Shown here: positions 17,106-25,636 of the stretch, piece by piece
Position numbering within the stretch: the first letter of the stretch is position 1
How the letters are laid out: every line of letters begins with the position of its first letter
Origin: Amphritea pacifica
GTDB taxonomy: Bacteria; Pseudomonadota; Gammaproteobacteria; Pseudomonadales; Balneatricaceae
Assembly (NCBI RefSeq): GCF_016924145.1
Contig: NZ_JAFFZO010000039.1
Location: 1 to 45,188 of the forward strand
Reading direction: 5' to 3'
Length of the DNA stretch: 45,188 nucleotides
Notes under the pieces: generated by a model
The model's database searches: none
The model's input: only the letters and a program-made list of their open reading frames with translations
Told to the model about the DNA's origin: nothing
Made by a program: the position numbers and the translations under genes

Positions 17106-18188
17106 ATGAGTCGAGCAGCAAAAATTACGGTTGATCTGGAGGCTATCCGACAGAATTACCGACTGGCACGTTCCCTTAATACAGCGGGTAATGCTGCAGC
17201 AATTATCAAGGCAGATGCATACGGACATAATGCCGTTAAGGTGGCCCGGGCGCTGCAAGCTGAAGCTGATGCATTCGGTGTTGCCTGTATCGAAGAGGGA
17301 ATTGAGCTGATTGAAGCCGGTATACAAAAACCTGTTTTGCTGCTTGAGGGCTTCTTTGAAGTCAGTGAACTGCCCTATATCAGTGAGCATGGCATGTGGT
17401 GTGCGGTGCACAGTCTGCATCAGATAGAGCAGATAGCGCAGGCTTCTTTGAGTAAACCGGTTACGGTCTGGCTGAAAATGAATTCCGGTATGAACCGCTT
17501 AGGTATCCATCCGGATGATTATCAGGCGGCGTTTCAGCGTTTGCAGCAACTGGACAATGTATCAGATATCGTTTTGATGACTCACTTTGCCAGCTCTGAT
17601 GAACTGGATAAAGCAACGACTGAGCAGCAACTGGCGGTGTTCAATCGCGCCAGTGAGGGGCTGGATGCACCCCACTGCCTGGCTAATTCTGCCGCAGTGC
17701 TGGCCTGGCAGGATGCGCGTCGTGACTGGATGCGTCCCGGGCTTATGCTGTACGGTGCAACACCTTTCCCGGAAGCGCAGGAGCAGGCGGATAAACTGCT
17801 ACCGGCCATGACGCTGACCTCTGAAGTTATCGCTATACGCGATGTACAACCAGGCGAATGCGTGGGCTACGGTGGTAACTTCGTTGCCGATAAGCCGACC
17901 CGGGTAGGTACGGTTGCCCTGGGGTATGCTGATGGTTACCCGCGCCATGCTGTCACCGGTACACCGGTGTGGATCAACGGTCAGCGCGCGCGGATCATTG
18001 GCCGGGTATCGATGGATATGCTGGGGGTTGATCTGACCGGTATTCCAGACGCTGGCATTGGTACTGAGGTGGAGTTCTGGGGACGCAATGTGACTGCTGC
18101 AGAGGTCGCAACCTGCTGCGATACAATCCCTTATACGCTGTTTACCGGCATTACCCGTCGGGTGCATAAGCGTTACATAAACGAATAG
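17106..18188 (+). CDS. dadX: catabolic alanine racemase
   Basis: The 360-aa PLP enzyme interconverts L- and D-alanine, here feeding DadA. K35 in IIKADAYGHN is the Schiff-base lysine, and the YGG in CVGYGGNF near residue 255 holds the opposing catalytic Tyr. Lone anabolic alr genes have similar sequences, so the catabolic role rests on the dad operon context. It is followed by a clear terminator. Confidence 0.95.
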   Translation: MSRAAKITVDLEAIRQNYRLARSLNTAGNAAAIIKADAYGHNAVKVARALQAEADAFGVACIEEGIELIEAGIQKPVLLLEGFFEVSELPYISEHGMWCAVHSLHQIEQIAQASLSKPVTVWLKMNSGMNRLGIHPDDYQAAFQRLQQLDNVSDIVLMTHFASSDELDKATTEQQLAVFNRASEGLDAPHCLANSAAVLAWQDARRDWMRPGLMLYGATPFPEAQEQADKLLPAMTLTSEVIAIRDVQPGECVGYGGNFVADKPTRVGTVALGYADGYPRHAVTGTPVWINGQRARIIGRVSMDMLGVDLTGIPDAGIGTEVEFWGRNVTAAEVATCCDTIPYTLFTGITRRVHKRYINE

Positions 18189-18209
18189 ATGCAGCTGATC
18201 AGACGTTTT

Positions 18210-18234
18210 AAAACCGGCCCCGTGCCGGTTTTTT
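18210..18234 (+). terminator. intrinsic terminator of the dad operon
   Basis: The stem AAAACCGGC/GCCGGTTTT with loop CCCGT runs into a T6 tract. Confidence 0.9.
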
Positions 18235-18322
18235 GTTTTATATTATTCAGCGGGCGGTAATCTGCGTTGAGAAATGATATACAGGGACAGAGCTGTAGCA
18301 CTGTTAATTCAGGGAGACCGAT

Positions 18323-18610
18323 ATGTATGCGGTGATTTTCCGGGCAGAGATCGCCCAATTAGATGATGAGTATTACCAGATGGCTGCCCGGATGCGGGAC
18401 CTTGCATTGCAGGAGTATGGATGCCTTGAGTTTACCGCCGTGACAGAGGGGAATCATGAGATCGCGATCTCATACTGGCGCAGCAAAGAGCAGATTCGTG
18501 CCTGGAAAGAGAATGCCGAGCATCGGTTAGCTCAGCAAAAGGGGCGAACCCGGTGGTATACCTCATATCGGGTTCAGATTGTTGAAGTGGTGCGGGAATA
18601 CAGCGCATAA
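18323..18610 (+). CDS. antibiotic biosynthesis monooxygenase (ABM) domain protein
   Basis: The 95-aa single-domain protein has the dimeric ferredoxin-like ABM fold: MYAVIFRAEI as first strand, the EYGCLEFTAV second strand, and ISYWRSKEQIRAWKENAEH with the W-x6-W-x5-H pattern seen in this group. These proteins are often heme-degrading or quinol-oxidising, or have no known substrate. GGGAG stands 8 nt before the ATG. It is followed after 23 bases by the TraB/GumN gene, probably in one transcript. Confidence 0.82.
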   Translation: MYAVIFRAEIAQLDDEYYQMAARMRDLALQEYGCLEFTAVTEGNHEIAISYWRSKEQIRAWKENAEHRLAQQKGRTRWYTSYRVQIVEVVREYSA

Positions 18611-18633
18611 GTTTGCAGAGGAAGGAAAGGGTT

Positions 18634-19521
18634 ATGGTGGGATTTACAGCGAGGCTGTTCAGAGCTGTTGTGCTTTGCGTCGTATCGGTTGTTACAGTGA
18701 CAGCCACGGCAGCAACCAGTGTCTGGAAGGTCAGTTCAGGTGATAATGTGGTCTATGTTGGTGGGACGCTGCATGTTCTGCGTCAGAGCGACTATCCGCT
18801 TCCTCCGGAATTTGATCGCGCTTATCAGCACGCCGATAAGCTGGTTTTTGAAACGGATCTTGAACAGTTACACTCTGCTGAGGTACTGCAGCGAATGCAA
18901 CAGGCAGTGCGTTACCCAGAGGGGATCAGTGGGTTGGATAAGCGGGTTTCTGCGCCCCTGTATCAGCGTATCGTCAGAGTCTGGACTCAGTATGGTTTGC
19001 CGGCTGAGGCTCTGGAGCGGTTGCGTCCCTCGGGCATCGTTATTACTCTGACGATGCTTAATCTGAAACAGGTAGGCGTGGACGCGCAGGGTATTGATGA
19101 CTTTTATCACAGTCGGGCCACAGCGGATGGAAAACCTGTCGCAGGGCTGGAATCGGTGGAACAGCAGATTCGCTTGCTGTCGGGTATGGGCGCCGGTGAT
19201 GAAGAGAAATTTATGCGGATCTCTCTGGATGAACTGGACCAGTCGGGCGGGATCATCAACGAGATGGTGGCTGCCTGGCGGGGCGGCCGTCTGGCTGATC
19301 TTGAGCATCTGGTTATTGACGACATGCGTCGCGAATCGCCCGCCAGTTTTCGTACCCTGATGGTCGACCGAAATCAGCAATGGCTGCCGCAGATCGATGC
19401 TATGTTGCGTGACCGGCCGGTGGAGTTTGTGCTGGTGGGCAGCGGCCACCTGGCCGGTAAAGAGGGGCTTATTAATCAGTTGCAGCAGCGTGGTTATCGG
19501 GTTGAGCCTGTCGCTGAGTGA
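18634..19521 (+). CDS. TraB/GumN family protein
   Basis: The 295-aa exported protein has a signal peptide (hydrophobic core about 8-25, cleavage near TATAA) followed by the family pattern VVYVGGTLHVLRQSDYPLP, with the GTxH motif, and a C-terminal VLVGSGHLAGKEGL carrying the second GxxH motif. These motifs define the Tiki/TraB superfamily of putative metal-dependent proteases; the bacterial role is not established. The ATG at 18634 is chosen because GGAAGGAAAGG lies immediately upstream; a TTG at 18613 is inferior. The stop is one base from that of the convergent thrB. Confidence 0.85.
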   Translation: MVGFTARLFRAVVLCVVSVVTVTATAATSVWKVSSGDNVVYVGGTLHVLRQSDYPLPPEFDRAYQHADKLVFETDLEQLHSAEVLQRMQQAVRYPEGISGLDKRVSAPLYQRIVRVWTQYGLPAEALERLRPSGIVITLTMLNLKQVGVDAQGIDDFYHSRATADGKPVAGLESVEQQIRLLSGMGAGDEEKFMRISLDELDQSGGIINEMVAAWRGGRLADLEHLVIDDMRRESPASFRTLMVDRNQQWLPQIDAMLRDRPVEFVLVGSGHLAGKEGLINQLQQRGYRVEPVAE

Positions 19522-19522
19522 T

Positions 19523-20467
19523 TCAGCCTGTCATCTTCAGTTGTTGGTGCCCGCACAGGAGTTTCAGTAGTTGCAGTTTGCCTTGCGGATCTTTACGGGT
19601 GACAACCTCACCCTCCTTGCGGAAGTGGATATCCCGCAATCGGGACAGCCAGAAACGCATTGCCGCAACCTGTAACATGGTGCTGAAACTGCGCTGTTCA
19701 TCACTATTCAGTGGGCGAACAGACTGATAGCTGTCGAGCATCAGTAACGCTTTGTTGAAATCGTATTCGGATGTGCGCTCGTCATAACACCAGGCATTCA
19801 GCGTGACACACAGGTCATACAGATAGGGGGCTGAACAGGCGTGGTAGAAATCGATCAGGCCACAGAGTTTGTCGCCCTCAAACAATGCATTGTCGGGGAA
19901 CAGGTCGGCATGGACAGGGCCGGCTGGCAGGCTTTCCCAGGGGATCTCTCCGGAATCCATCAGATTATAGTGCAGGCTCTGCTGCTCATCTTCTGCCAGA
20001 TGAGGCATCAGTTTTGCCCCCAGATCTGAACACCACTGGTGGATATCGATAGCGTGTTTGTTTTCCAGTTGCTCTGCCAGCTGATGCATCTGCGCCAGTG
20101 TTACACCGATAACACTGGCCTGCTGATCGTTGGGCGTTTGCAATGGGCTGCCAGCCAGCCGGGACATCAGCACGGCTGGACGGTCATTGAGTTGCCCGGA
20201 CAGACGCTGGTCATTCAGGTGGATCGGTTCAGCGCAGGCCACGCCATGCTGTGTCAGGTGCTCAATATAATCAAGAATAAAGGGGAGCTGATCGCTGCTG
20301 ATCGATTCAACCAGCGTGAGGACAAACGGCCCCTCTGTGGTGGTGACAAAATAGTTAGTGTTTTCCACACCGGCTTCAATGCCCTGAAAATCGATCAGCT
20401 TGCCCACGTTGTACTGTTGCAGGTAGCTTTCAAGTTGCTCCCGGGTGACGGGTGTGTAAACAGACAT
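19523..20467 (-). CDS. thrB: homoserine kinase, aminoglycoside-phosphotransferase type
   Basis: The 314-aa kinase phosphorylates homoserine in threonine synthesis. It belongs to the Pseudomonas-type ThrB group with an APH/choline-kinase fold rather than the GHMP fold. N-terminal FQGIEAGVENTNYFV binds ATP, HADLFPDNALF holds the catalytic Asp, and GLIDFYHA carries the metal-binding Asp. The ATG at 20467 has AAGGA 7 nt ahead; an in-frame start at 20503 lacks this. No other threonine genes are near. Confidence 0.9.
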   Translation of the reverse strand: MSVYTPVTREQLESYLQQYNVGKLIDFQGIEAGVENTNYFVTTTEGPFVLTLVESISSDQLPFILDYIEHLTQHGVACAEPIHLNDQRLSGQLNDRPAVLMSRLAGSPLQTPNDQQASVIGVTLAQMHQLAEQLENKHAIDIHQWCSDLGAKLMPHLAEDEQQSLHYNLMDSGEIPWESLPAGPVHADLFPDNALFEGDKLCGLIDFYHACSAPYLYDLCVTLNAWCYDERTSEYDFNKALLMLDSYQSVRPLNSDEQRSFSTMLQVAAMRFWLSRLRDIHFRKEGEVVTRKDPQGKLQLLKLLCGHQQLKMTG

Positions 20468-20556
20468 CGTCAGTTCCTTTACTCGTTCGGTCGTCGGTGA
20501 CAACCCTGTTATTCGGTGTTCAGTTGTGGTGTGTTCAGAGTATTTATACGGCTTAA

Positions 20557-21492
20557 TTAAACTGTCTGGGCCTGAAGGTCCGCATGATACGAAGAGCGCA
20601 CCATCGGGCCGCTGGCGACATTTTTAAAGCCCAGCTGATAACCAATCTGTTCATACTCCTTAAACTCTTCAGGCGTGACATAACGTTCCACGGCCAGATG
20701 ATGCTTGCTCGGTTGCAGGTATTGACCAATCGTGATCATATCGACATTGTTAGCCCGCAGATCCTTCATCACCTTAACGACCTCTTCCTGGGTTTCACCC
20801 AGCCCGACCATAATGCCGGATTTGGTATCCACCTGTGGATGCAGCTGTTTAAAGCGGTACAACAGATTCAGTGACCAGAAATAATCAGCGCCGGGACGTA
20901 CCTTGCTATAAAGGGAAGGCACTGTTTCCAGATTATGGTTGAGTACATCGGGCAGTTGCTCCGAGAGCTTTTCCAGAGCGATATCCATCCGGCCCCGGAA
21001 ATCCGGCACCAGTATTTCAACCTTCAGTTCTTTATTCAGGGCTCTTGCTTCTTTAATGCACTCGGCAAAGTGGCCTGCGCCGCCATCTTTCAGGTCATCC
21101 CGGTCTACTGAGGTGATTACCACATAACGCAGTCCCAGTTGCGCGATATTGCGGGCGACGTTCTTGGGCTCATCCGGATCAAGTTGCATCGGCCGGCCAT
21201 GAGCGACATCGCAGAACGGACACCGCCGGGTACAGATAGCACCCATGATCATCAGGGTCGCTGTTTTGTGGCTGAAGCACTCGGCCAGATTTGGACAGGA
21301 GGCTTCTTCACATACGGTATGCAGGTTGAGTTTGCGAAGCTGCTGCTTAACTTTTTTAACATTGGCGTTGGAGTGCGAATCGATGCGGATCCAGTCCGGC
21401 TTGCGTAGTCGCTCCCGGGAGGGATCGGGTTTTTCCCGCAGACGGGACATTTTTGATTCGCCTTTCAGCTCTTTTAAAGGAATCATCGCCAT
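20557..21492 (-). CDS. lipA: lipoyl synthase
   Basis: The 311-aa radical-SAM enzyme inserts two sulfur atoms into protein-bound octanoyl groups to make lipoate. C61, C66 and C72 bind the auxiliary 4Fe-4S cluster consumed as sulfur donor. C87, C91 and C94 (CTRRCPFC) bind the SAM cluster. The C-terminal region has the [10 protein letters not shown] signature. It is downstream of gcvT rather than beside lipB, which couples lipoate formation to the glycine cleavage H protein that needs it. GGAGG lies about 9 nt before the chosen ATG; an in-frame ATG follows two codons later. Confidence 0.96.
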   Translation of the reverse strand: MAMIPLKELKGESKMSRLREKPDPSRERLRKPDWIRIDSHSNANVKKVKQQLRKLNLHTVCEEASCPNLAECFSHKTATLMIMGAICTRRCPFCDVAHGRPMQLDPDEPKNVARNIAQLGLRYVVITSVDRDDLKDGGAGHFAECIKEARALNKELKVEILVPDFRGRMDIALEKLSEQLPDVLNHNLETVPSLYSKVRPGADYFWSLNLLYRFKQLHPQVDTKSGIMVGLGETQEEVVKVMKDLRANNVDMITIGQYLQPSKHHLAVERYVTPEEFKEYEQIGYQLGFKNVASGPMVRSSYHADLQAQTV

Positions 21493-21654
21493 CCGGGGAG
21501 GCCTCCGCTGCGTCTAAATCTGAGTCGTGTGCTGTGTAACCGGTGACGAAGCGCCTGGCGGTTATGCTGGGCCTGTTCTCCGTCACCCGACTGACTGTGT
21601 CGACCTTTTAAGCAGATCTTTTGAGTCGATCTGTCTGTCTTACCAGGGTCTGCT
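21493..21654 (-). other. gcvT-lipA intercistronic region, possibly structured
   Basis: This 162-base gap has no supported gene. On the minus strand GGTGACG (near 21588) can pair with CGTCACC (near 21545), enclosing a GC-rich loop. The glycine riboswitch core sequences were looked for and not found. Confidence 0.3.
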
Positions 21655-22770
21655 TTAACCGCGATAATAGCGTTGTTCGATAAAGGGGGTTTTAGATACC
21701 ACCATTGGCAACAGTTTACCGCGCACAAGAGCATATATTTCTGTTCCCAGTGCTGCATACTCAGAAGCGACATATCCCATCGCAATTGGTACACCCACAG
21801 TTGGGCCAAAGCTACCACTGGTCACTTCACCAATGCGGACTCCTTCGGCATTAACCAGTTCTGCACCTTCGCGGACAGGGGCTTTACCCTGAGCGATCAG
21901 ACCCACCCGTTTGCGGGTGAAGCTCTTGTTGGCAATCTGGTCAAAGATCTTCTCAGCACCGGGGAAACCTCCGGCCCGTTCACCATTAGCACGACGACAC
22001 TGACTGATTGCCCAGATCAGGCTACCTTCGATAGGTGTGGTGTTCTCATCAAGATCGTGACCGTAGAGGCAGAGACCGGATTCCAGTCGCAGAGAGTCCC
22101 GGGCGCCGAGGCCGATGAACTCAACTTCAGGCTGGGCAAGAAACAGACGGCAGAGGCGTTCAGCTTCCGCTTCGGGGATAGAGATCTCGTAACCATCCTC
22201 GCCAGTGTATCCGGAGCGGCTGATAAAACACTCAACCCCATCGATGGCAATATGGCGTGAGTCCATAAATACCAGTTCGATGACTTCAGGACAGATACGC
22301 GACAGTGCTGTCGCGGCTTCAGGCCCTTGCAATGCCACCAGTGCGCGGTCATCCAGTACTTCCAGTTCGACCCCGTTGCCAAGGTTCGCCCGCAGATGGG
22401 CAATGTCCTGAGCTTTGCAGGCTGCGTTGACGACAACATACAGATGATCACCATAGTTGGTGACCATCAGATCATCCATGATGCCACCATGGGCATTGGT
22501 GAACAGTGCGTAGCGCTGCTTGCCAGCGGGCAGGTCGATAATGTCAACCGGTACCAGTTTTTCAAGTTCAGAGGCGGCGTTAGAGCCGGTCAGTTTTACC
22601 TGACCCATGTGTGAAACATCAAACAGGCCCGCCTGTTCGCGGGTATGGATATGCTCTTTTTTAACCCCCATCGGATACTGAACAGGCATCTCGAAACCTG
22701 CGAAGGGAACCATCTTGCCTCCCAGTTCAATATGCAGATCGTAAAGCGGTGTTTTGTTCAGTTCTGACAT
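21655..22770 (-). CDS. gcvT: glycine cleavage system T protein (aminomethyltransferase)
   Basis: The 371-aa enzyme transfers the methylene group from aminomethyl-lipoyl H protein to tetrahydrofolate and releases ammonia. N-terminal TPLYDLHIELGGKMVPFAGFEMPVQY, GLFDVSHMGQ and the RSGYTGEDGYEI segment are GcvT hallmarks. The C-terminal domain has VGVPIAMGYV. The ATG at 22770 has GGAGA 8 nt upstream and gives the normal length; an in-frame extension to 22872 would run into the promoter and operator. It heads a minus-strand gcvT-lipA unit. Confidence 0.96.
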   Translation of the reverse strand: MSELNKTPLYDLHIELGGKMVPFAGFEMPVQYPMGVKKEHIHTREQAGLFDVSHMGQVKLTGSNAASELEKLVPVDIIDLPAGKQRYALFTNAHGGIMDDLMVTNYGDHLYVVVNAACKAQDIAHLRANLGNGVELEVLDDRALVALQGPEAATALSRICPEVIELVFMDSRHIAIDGVECFISRSGYTGEDGYEISIPEAEAERLCRLFLAQPEVEFIGLGARDSLRLESGLCLYGHDLDENTTPIEGSLIWAISQCRRANGERAGGFPGAEKIFDQIANKSFTRKRVGLIAQGKAPVREGAELVNAEGVRIGEVTSGSFGPTVGVPIAMGYVASEYAALGTEIYALVRGKLLPMVVSKTPFIEQRYYRG

Positions 22771-22820
22771 GGGAGTCTCCATTGTTGATGTTCTAAATAG
22801 CGCCTGTGTTCTTTGCCAAC

Positions 22821-22829
22821 AGATTAGCA
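22821..22829 (-). promoter_or_regulatory. extended -10 of the gcvT promoter
   Basis: On the minus strand TGCTAATCT supplies an extended -10, about 50 bp before the start codon. No good -35 is present, which fits an activator-dependent promoter. The sdaA promoter has the near-identical TGCTAGTCT. Confidence 0.5.
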
Positions 22830-22854
22830 GAGAAAATTCCGGCAAAAGGGAAAA

Positions 22855-22870
22855 GTTTCCAATAGGAAAC
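22855..22870. promoter_or_regulatory. operator upstream of gcvT
   Basis: GTTTCC-AATA-GGAAAC is a perfect 6-4-6 inverted repeat, 28 bp upstream of the gcvT -10 hexamer. A matching site sits 29 bp upstream of the sdaA -10. The XRE-cupin regulator encoded between the two operons is the natural candidate to bind it. Confidence 0.6.
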
Positions 22871-23092
22871 AAAGTTAATTGATCAGGGAATGGTTTGCAA
22901 GCAGAAAGTTACGTTGACGAGAAAGTTTGGGTCGCTTTTGAAATATTTAAAAGCCGTTGCTCGTAGCTCGACGTCACAAAAGGCGTGACTTGCTTGTTGC
23001 TCGATAAAAGCCTTCTTTTTTAGTGAAGGTCTGTATTTGAGTGATGAACTTTGTAAGAAAGTTGTTGCATAGGTTTGGTGCCGGGCAATTCT

Positions 23093-23190
23093 GAGCAACG
23101 AGCAACGAGCAACGAGCAACGAGCAACGAGCAACGAGCAACGAGCAACGAGCAACGAGCAACGAGCAACGAGCAACGAGCAACGAGCAAC
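23093..23190 (+). repeat. tandem heptanucleotide array (GAGCAAC)14
   Basis: Fourteen perfect uninterrupted copies of GAGCAAC cover 98 bases, followed by a decayed unit GAGTAAG. The array lies just downstream of the XRE-cupin stop (23216) and before the gcvT promoter region. All six frames through it are open, so overlapping reading frames here are artefacts. Two single units occur in the opposite orientation (GTTGCTC at 22956-22962 and 22996-23002). Confidence 0.97.
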
Positions 23191-23215
23191 GAGTAAGCAA
23201 ATATCGCGTTTTTTT

Positions 23216-23851
23216 TTAAGCCGTAACCCAGAGCACCTCGGCGTCTTTCTTGCTGGTGGACACCAGCGCATGGCCCATTTCACAATCGTAGTAGGCGCTG
23301 TCTCCGGCGACCAGTTCGATCGGTTCATAAAACTCGGTATAGAACATGATGCTGCCACTGAGCACATAGAGAAACTCTTCACCGTCATGGCGGATCCAGT
23401 CCTGATATTCATCCCAGGAGTGAGTGCGTACGGTGGTTTTAAAGGGGATCATCTTCTTGCTGGACAGCTGAGTTGCCAGCAGTTCGTGTTCATAGGTGGG
23501 TGTCGGGTGAGGTTTGCCCTCGCCGCGACGGGTGATGTCGCGGCGGCCGCCACTGGCGGGACTTTTCTTTTTCGGCTGAGTGAACAGTTGCGGGATATCG
23601 ATGCCCAGCCCCTTAACCAGTTTATTAACGGCGGTAAAGGTGGGTGATATCTGCTCATTTTCAATCTTGGAGAGTGTCGAACGGGCAAGACCTGTCAGTT
23701 TGCTGGCTTCTTCCAGTGTCAGGTTCTGGCTCAGGCGGATCTCCCGCACCCGCTTGCCCAGCTCAAGTGGCTCCACTATAGCTTCGGCATTATCCCGATT
23801 GACTGAGAAAAACTGCTGATTTTCTTTGAGAAAGGCGGGCTTATCTGGCAT
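23216..23851 (-). CDS. XRE-family regulator with cupin domain, candidate glycine regulator
   Basis: The 211-aa protein has a helix-turn-helix at about residues 30-85 (LGKRVREIRLSQNLTLEEASK, then LARSTLSKIENEQISPTF), a charged linker, and a C-terminal cupin (about 135-205; HDGEEFLYVLSGSIMFYTE and LVAGDSAYYDCEMGHAL). It lies between gcvT-lipA and sdaA-gcvHP and is divergent from sdaA. Both flanking promoters carry the same inverted repeat, so the simplest reading is a glycine- or serine-responsive switch of both operons. The operators lie upstream of the core promoters, more like activator than repressor sites. The ligand is unproven. Confidence 0.88.
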   Translation of the reverse strand: MPDKPAFLKENQQFFSVNRDNAEAIVEPLELGKRVREIRLSQNLTLEEASKLTGLARSTLSKIENEQISPTFTAVNKLVKGLGIDIPQLFTQPKKKSPASGGRRDITRRGEGKPHPTPTYEHELLATQLSSKKMIPFKTTVRTHSWDEYQDWIRHDGEEFLYVLSGSIMFYTEFYEPIELVAGDSAYYDCEMGHALVSTSKKDAEVLWVTA

Positions 23852-23991
23852 CGGGGGACTCCGTTGAAACCTGTTGCTACGGGTTTATTCTTGTGTTTGA
23901 GGAATAAGTGCTTTCTGTTTCCGATAATAGTACACAACCGTTCTGGGCATTGAAAGAAGGCCATATTCTGTGGTTTATCGATATATTATGG

Positions 23992-24015
23992 AAAAGTTTC
24001 CTAAAAGAAACTTTT
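23992..24015. promoter_or_regulatory. operator upstream of sdaA
   Basis: AAAAGTTTC-N6-GAAACTTTT is a perfect inverted repeat with 9-bp arms. Its core, GTTTCC-N4-AGAAAC (23996-24011), matches the gcvT operator at all but one arm base. It abuts the -35 of the sdaA promoter. Confidence 0.6.
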
Positions 24016-24017
24016 TG

Positions 24018-24046
24018 TTGATTTTAGGAAAATGCGCTGCTAGTCT
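24018..24046 (+). promoter_or_regulatory. sdaA promoter
   Basis: TTGATT (24018-24023), a 17-bp spacer and TAGTCT (24041-24046) with upstream TGC form an extended -10 promoter about 100 bp before the GTG start. It shares the TGCTARTCT sequence with the gcvT promoter. Confidence 0.55.
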
Positions 24047-24149
24047 GAGCGCCAGTTGGCTATCAATCTGTTTAGCACTGTTGTCCGGGCTTTATAGATT
24101 TGATGGCAGATTGGAACAATCCTCTTGTATCAGGCTGGAGTAGCTGTCA

Positions 24150-25529
24150 GTGGCTTTGAGTATTTTCGATCTCTTTAAAGTAGGCATCGGCCCTTCGAGT
24201 TCCCATACTGTGGGGCCGATGGTTGCTGCCAATCGTTTTCTGGATGAGTTGCAGCATCGCCAGCAGTTTGAACAGGTCTGTAAGGTTAAGGTCGGGCTCT
24301 ATGGTTCATTAGCGCTGACCGGAAAAGGGCACTCAACGGATGTTGCAGTGCTGGTCGGGTTGATGGGGGAAATGCCTGATCGGGTCGATCCGGATCAGGT
24401 GCCGGTTTTTGTTACCCAGATTCAGCAAGCCGGCCGTCTGAATCTGGCTGGCCAACGGTTGATTGAGTTCCGGGTTGATGAACATCTGCTGTTTCAATTT
24501 GGTGAGTCACTGCCTAAGCATCCGAATGGTATGCGTTTTCAGGCATTTGACGCAGCAGGCCTCGTCTTGCATGACGCGGTCTATTACTCCGTTGGGGGAG
24601 GCTTCGTGCTCAGTGATGCTGAGGTCGATCAACAGGCCGTCATTGCGGATAGTGTAACGCTGCCCTATGAGTTCAATAGCGGTGCAGAACTTCTGGCGCT
24701 GTGTAAACAGAGCGGTATGAGCATAGCTCAGATTATGCTGGAGAATGAACGGGTCTGGCGCAGTGATGATGAGGTTCGTGCCGGATTGCGAAACATCTGG
24801 CAGGTGATGGACAGCTGCATTCGACGTGGCTGTGCGGAAACCGGCGAGCTGCCGGGAGGTCTGCGGATAAAGCGCCGTGCCCACGAACTCTGTGAAGAGT
24901 TGCGTAACAACCCGGAAGCGTCGTTTAAAGATCAGCTGACAGTAATGGACTGGGTAAACCTCTATGCTATGGCGGTGAACGAAGAGAATGCTGCCGGTGG
25001 CCGGGTTGTGACTGCACCGACTAATGGTGCAGCCGGTGTTATTCCGGCGGTGTTGGCTTACTACGACCGCTTTGTTCATGGTTCCAGCGAGCAGGGTATC
25101 TTCGATTTTATCGCCACGGCCGCAGCGATCGGTATGTTGTTTAAGAAGAACGCCTCTATCTCGGCTGCTGAGGTTGGTTGTCAGGGTGAGATCGGCGTCG
25201 CCTGTTCGATGGCCGCCGGTGCGCTCTGTGCAGTGATGGGTGGCACTATTGAACAGGTTGAGAATGCGGCCGAGATCGGTATGGAGCATAACCTGGGCCT
25301 TACCTGTGACCCTGTTGGCGGGCTGGTGCAGGTCCCTTGCATTGAGCGCAATACCATGGGGGCGGTTAAAGCGATCAATGCTGCCCGGCTGGCGATGCGG
25401 GGCGATGGCAAACACCAAGTATCCCTTGATTCTGTTATAGAAACCATGCGTCAGACCGGTGTTGATATGCAGGACAAATATAAAGAAACCTCGCAGGGCG
25501 GACTGGCGGTTAACGTCGTTGCCTGTTGA
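24150..25529 (+). CDS. sdaA: L-serine ammonia-lyase (serine dehydratase), iron-sulfur type
   Basis: The 459-aa single-chain enzyme deaminates L-serine to pyruvate. The N-terminal SDH-beta domain begins [21 protein letters not shown], and the alpha domain carries C344 (GCQGE), C386 (LTCDP) and C397 (VPCIERN), the ligands of the 4Fe-4S cluster. The start is GTG at 24150 with TGGAG 10 nt upstream, and the encoded N-terminus matches the family directly. With glycine cleavage and serine hydroxymethyltransferase (not in the window) it allows growth on glycine or betaine by converting two glycines to one pyruvate. It is first in the sdaA-gcvH-gcvP unit. Confidence 0.96.
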   Translation: MALSIFDLFKVGIGPSSSHTVGPMVAANRFLDELQHRQQFEQVCKVKVGLYGSLALTGKGHSTDVAVLVGLMGEMPDRVDPDQVPVFVTQIQQAGRLNLAGQRLIEFRVDEHLLFQFGESLPKHPNGMRFQAFDAAGLVLHDAVYYSVGGGFVLSDAEVDQQAVIADSVTLPYEFNSGAELLALCKQSGMSIAQIMLENERVWRSDDEVRAGLRNIWQVMDSCIRRGCAETGELPGGLRIKRRAHELCEELRNNPEASFKDQLTVMDWVNLYAMAVNEENAAGGRVVTAPTNGAAGVIPAVLAYYDRFVHGSSEQGIFDFIATAAAIGMLFKKNASISAAEVGCQGEIGVACSMAAGALCAVMGGTIEQVENAAEIGMEHNLGLTCDPVGGLVQVPCIERNTMGAVKAINAARLAMRGDGKHQVSLDSVIETMRQTGVDMQDKYKETSQGGLAVNVVAC

Positions 25530-25636
25530 GGTCAACCCCGTTCATTTTCATCAGTAACCCCTGTTATTTAACCAACGCTAATCCGGTGCTGAGTAAATGA
25601 GATCTGCCGGAGTTAATTTATAAAGGAAATTCAATT

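Noticed and set aside
18868-19449. 193-aa minus-strand ORF opposite the TraB/GumN gene
   Set aside because: It is a shadow frame rich in His, Gln and Arg, with no ribosome binding site or known motif.
21493-21654. Glycine riboswitch upstream of the gcv or sda genes
   Set aside because: The conserved tandem aptamer cores were looked for in the gcvT-lipA gap and in the sdaA and gcvT leaders and not found.
23093-23190. Possible CRISPR array
   Set aside because: The units are 7 bases and directly adjoining, with no spacers, and no cas genes are present.
22883-23412. Several overlapping ORFs rich in LLVARCS or EQRATSN repeats, on both strands
   Set aside because: They are translations of the GAGCAAC heptamer array. 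A 7-nt repeat without stops keeps every frame open, and these frames have no ribosome binding site or family similarity.
24507-25535. 342-aa ORF on the minus strand opposite sdaA
   Set aside because: It is a long antisense shadow of sdaA with no recognisable domain; sdaA shows full family conservation.
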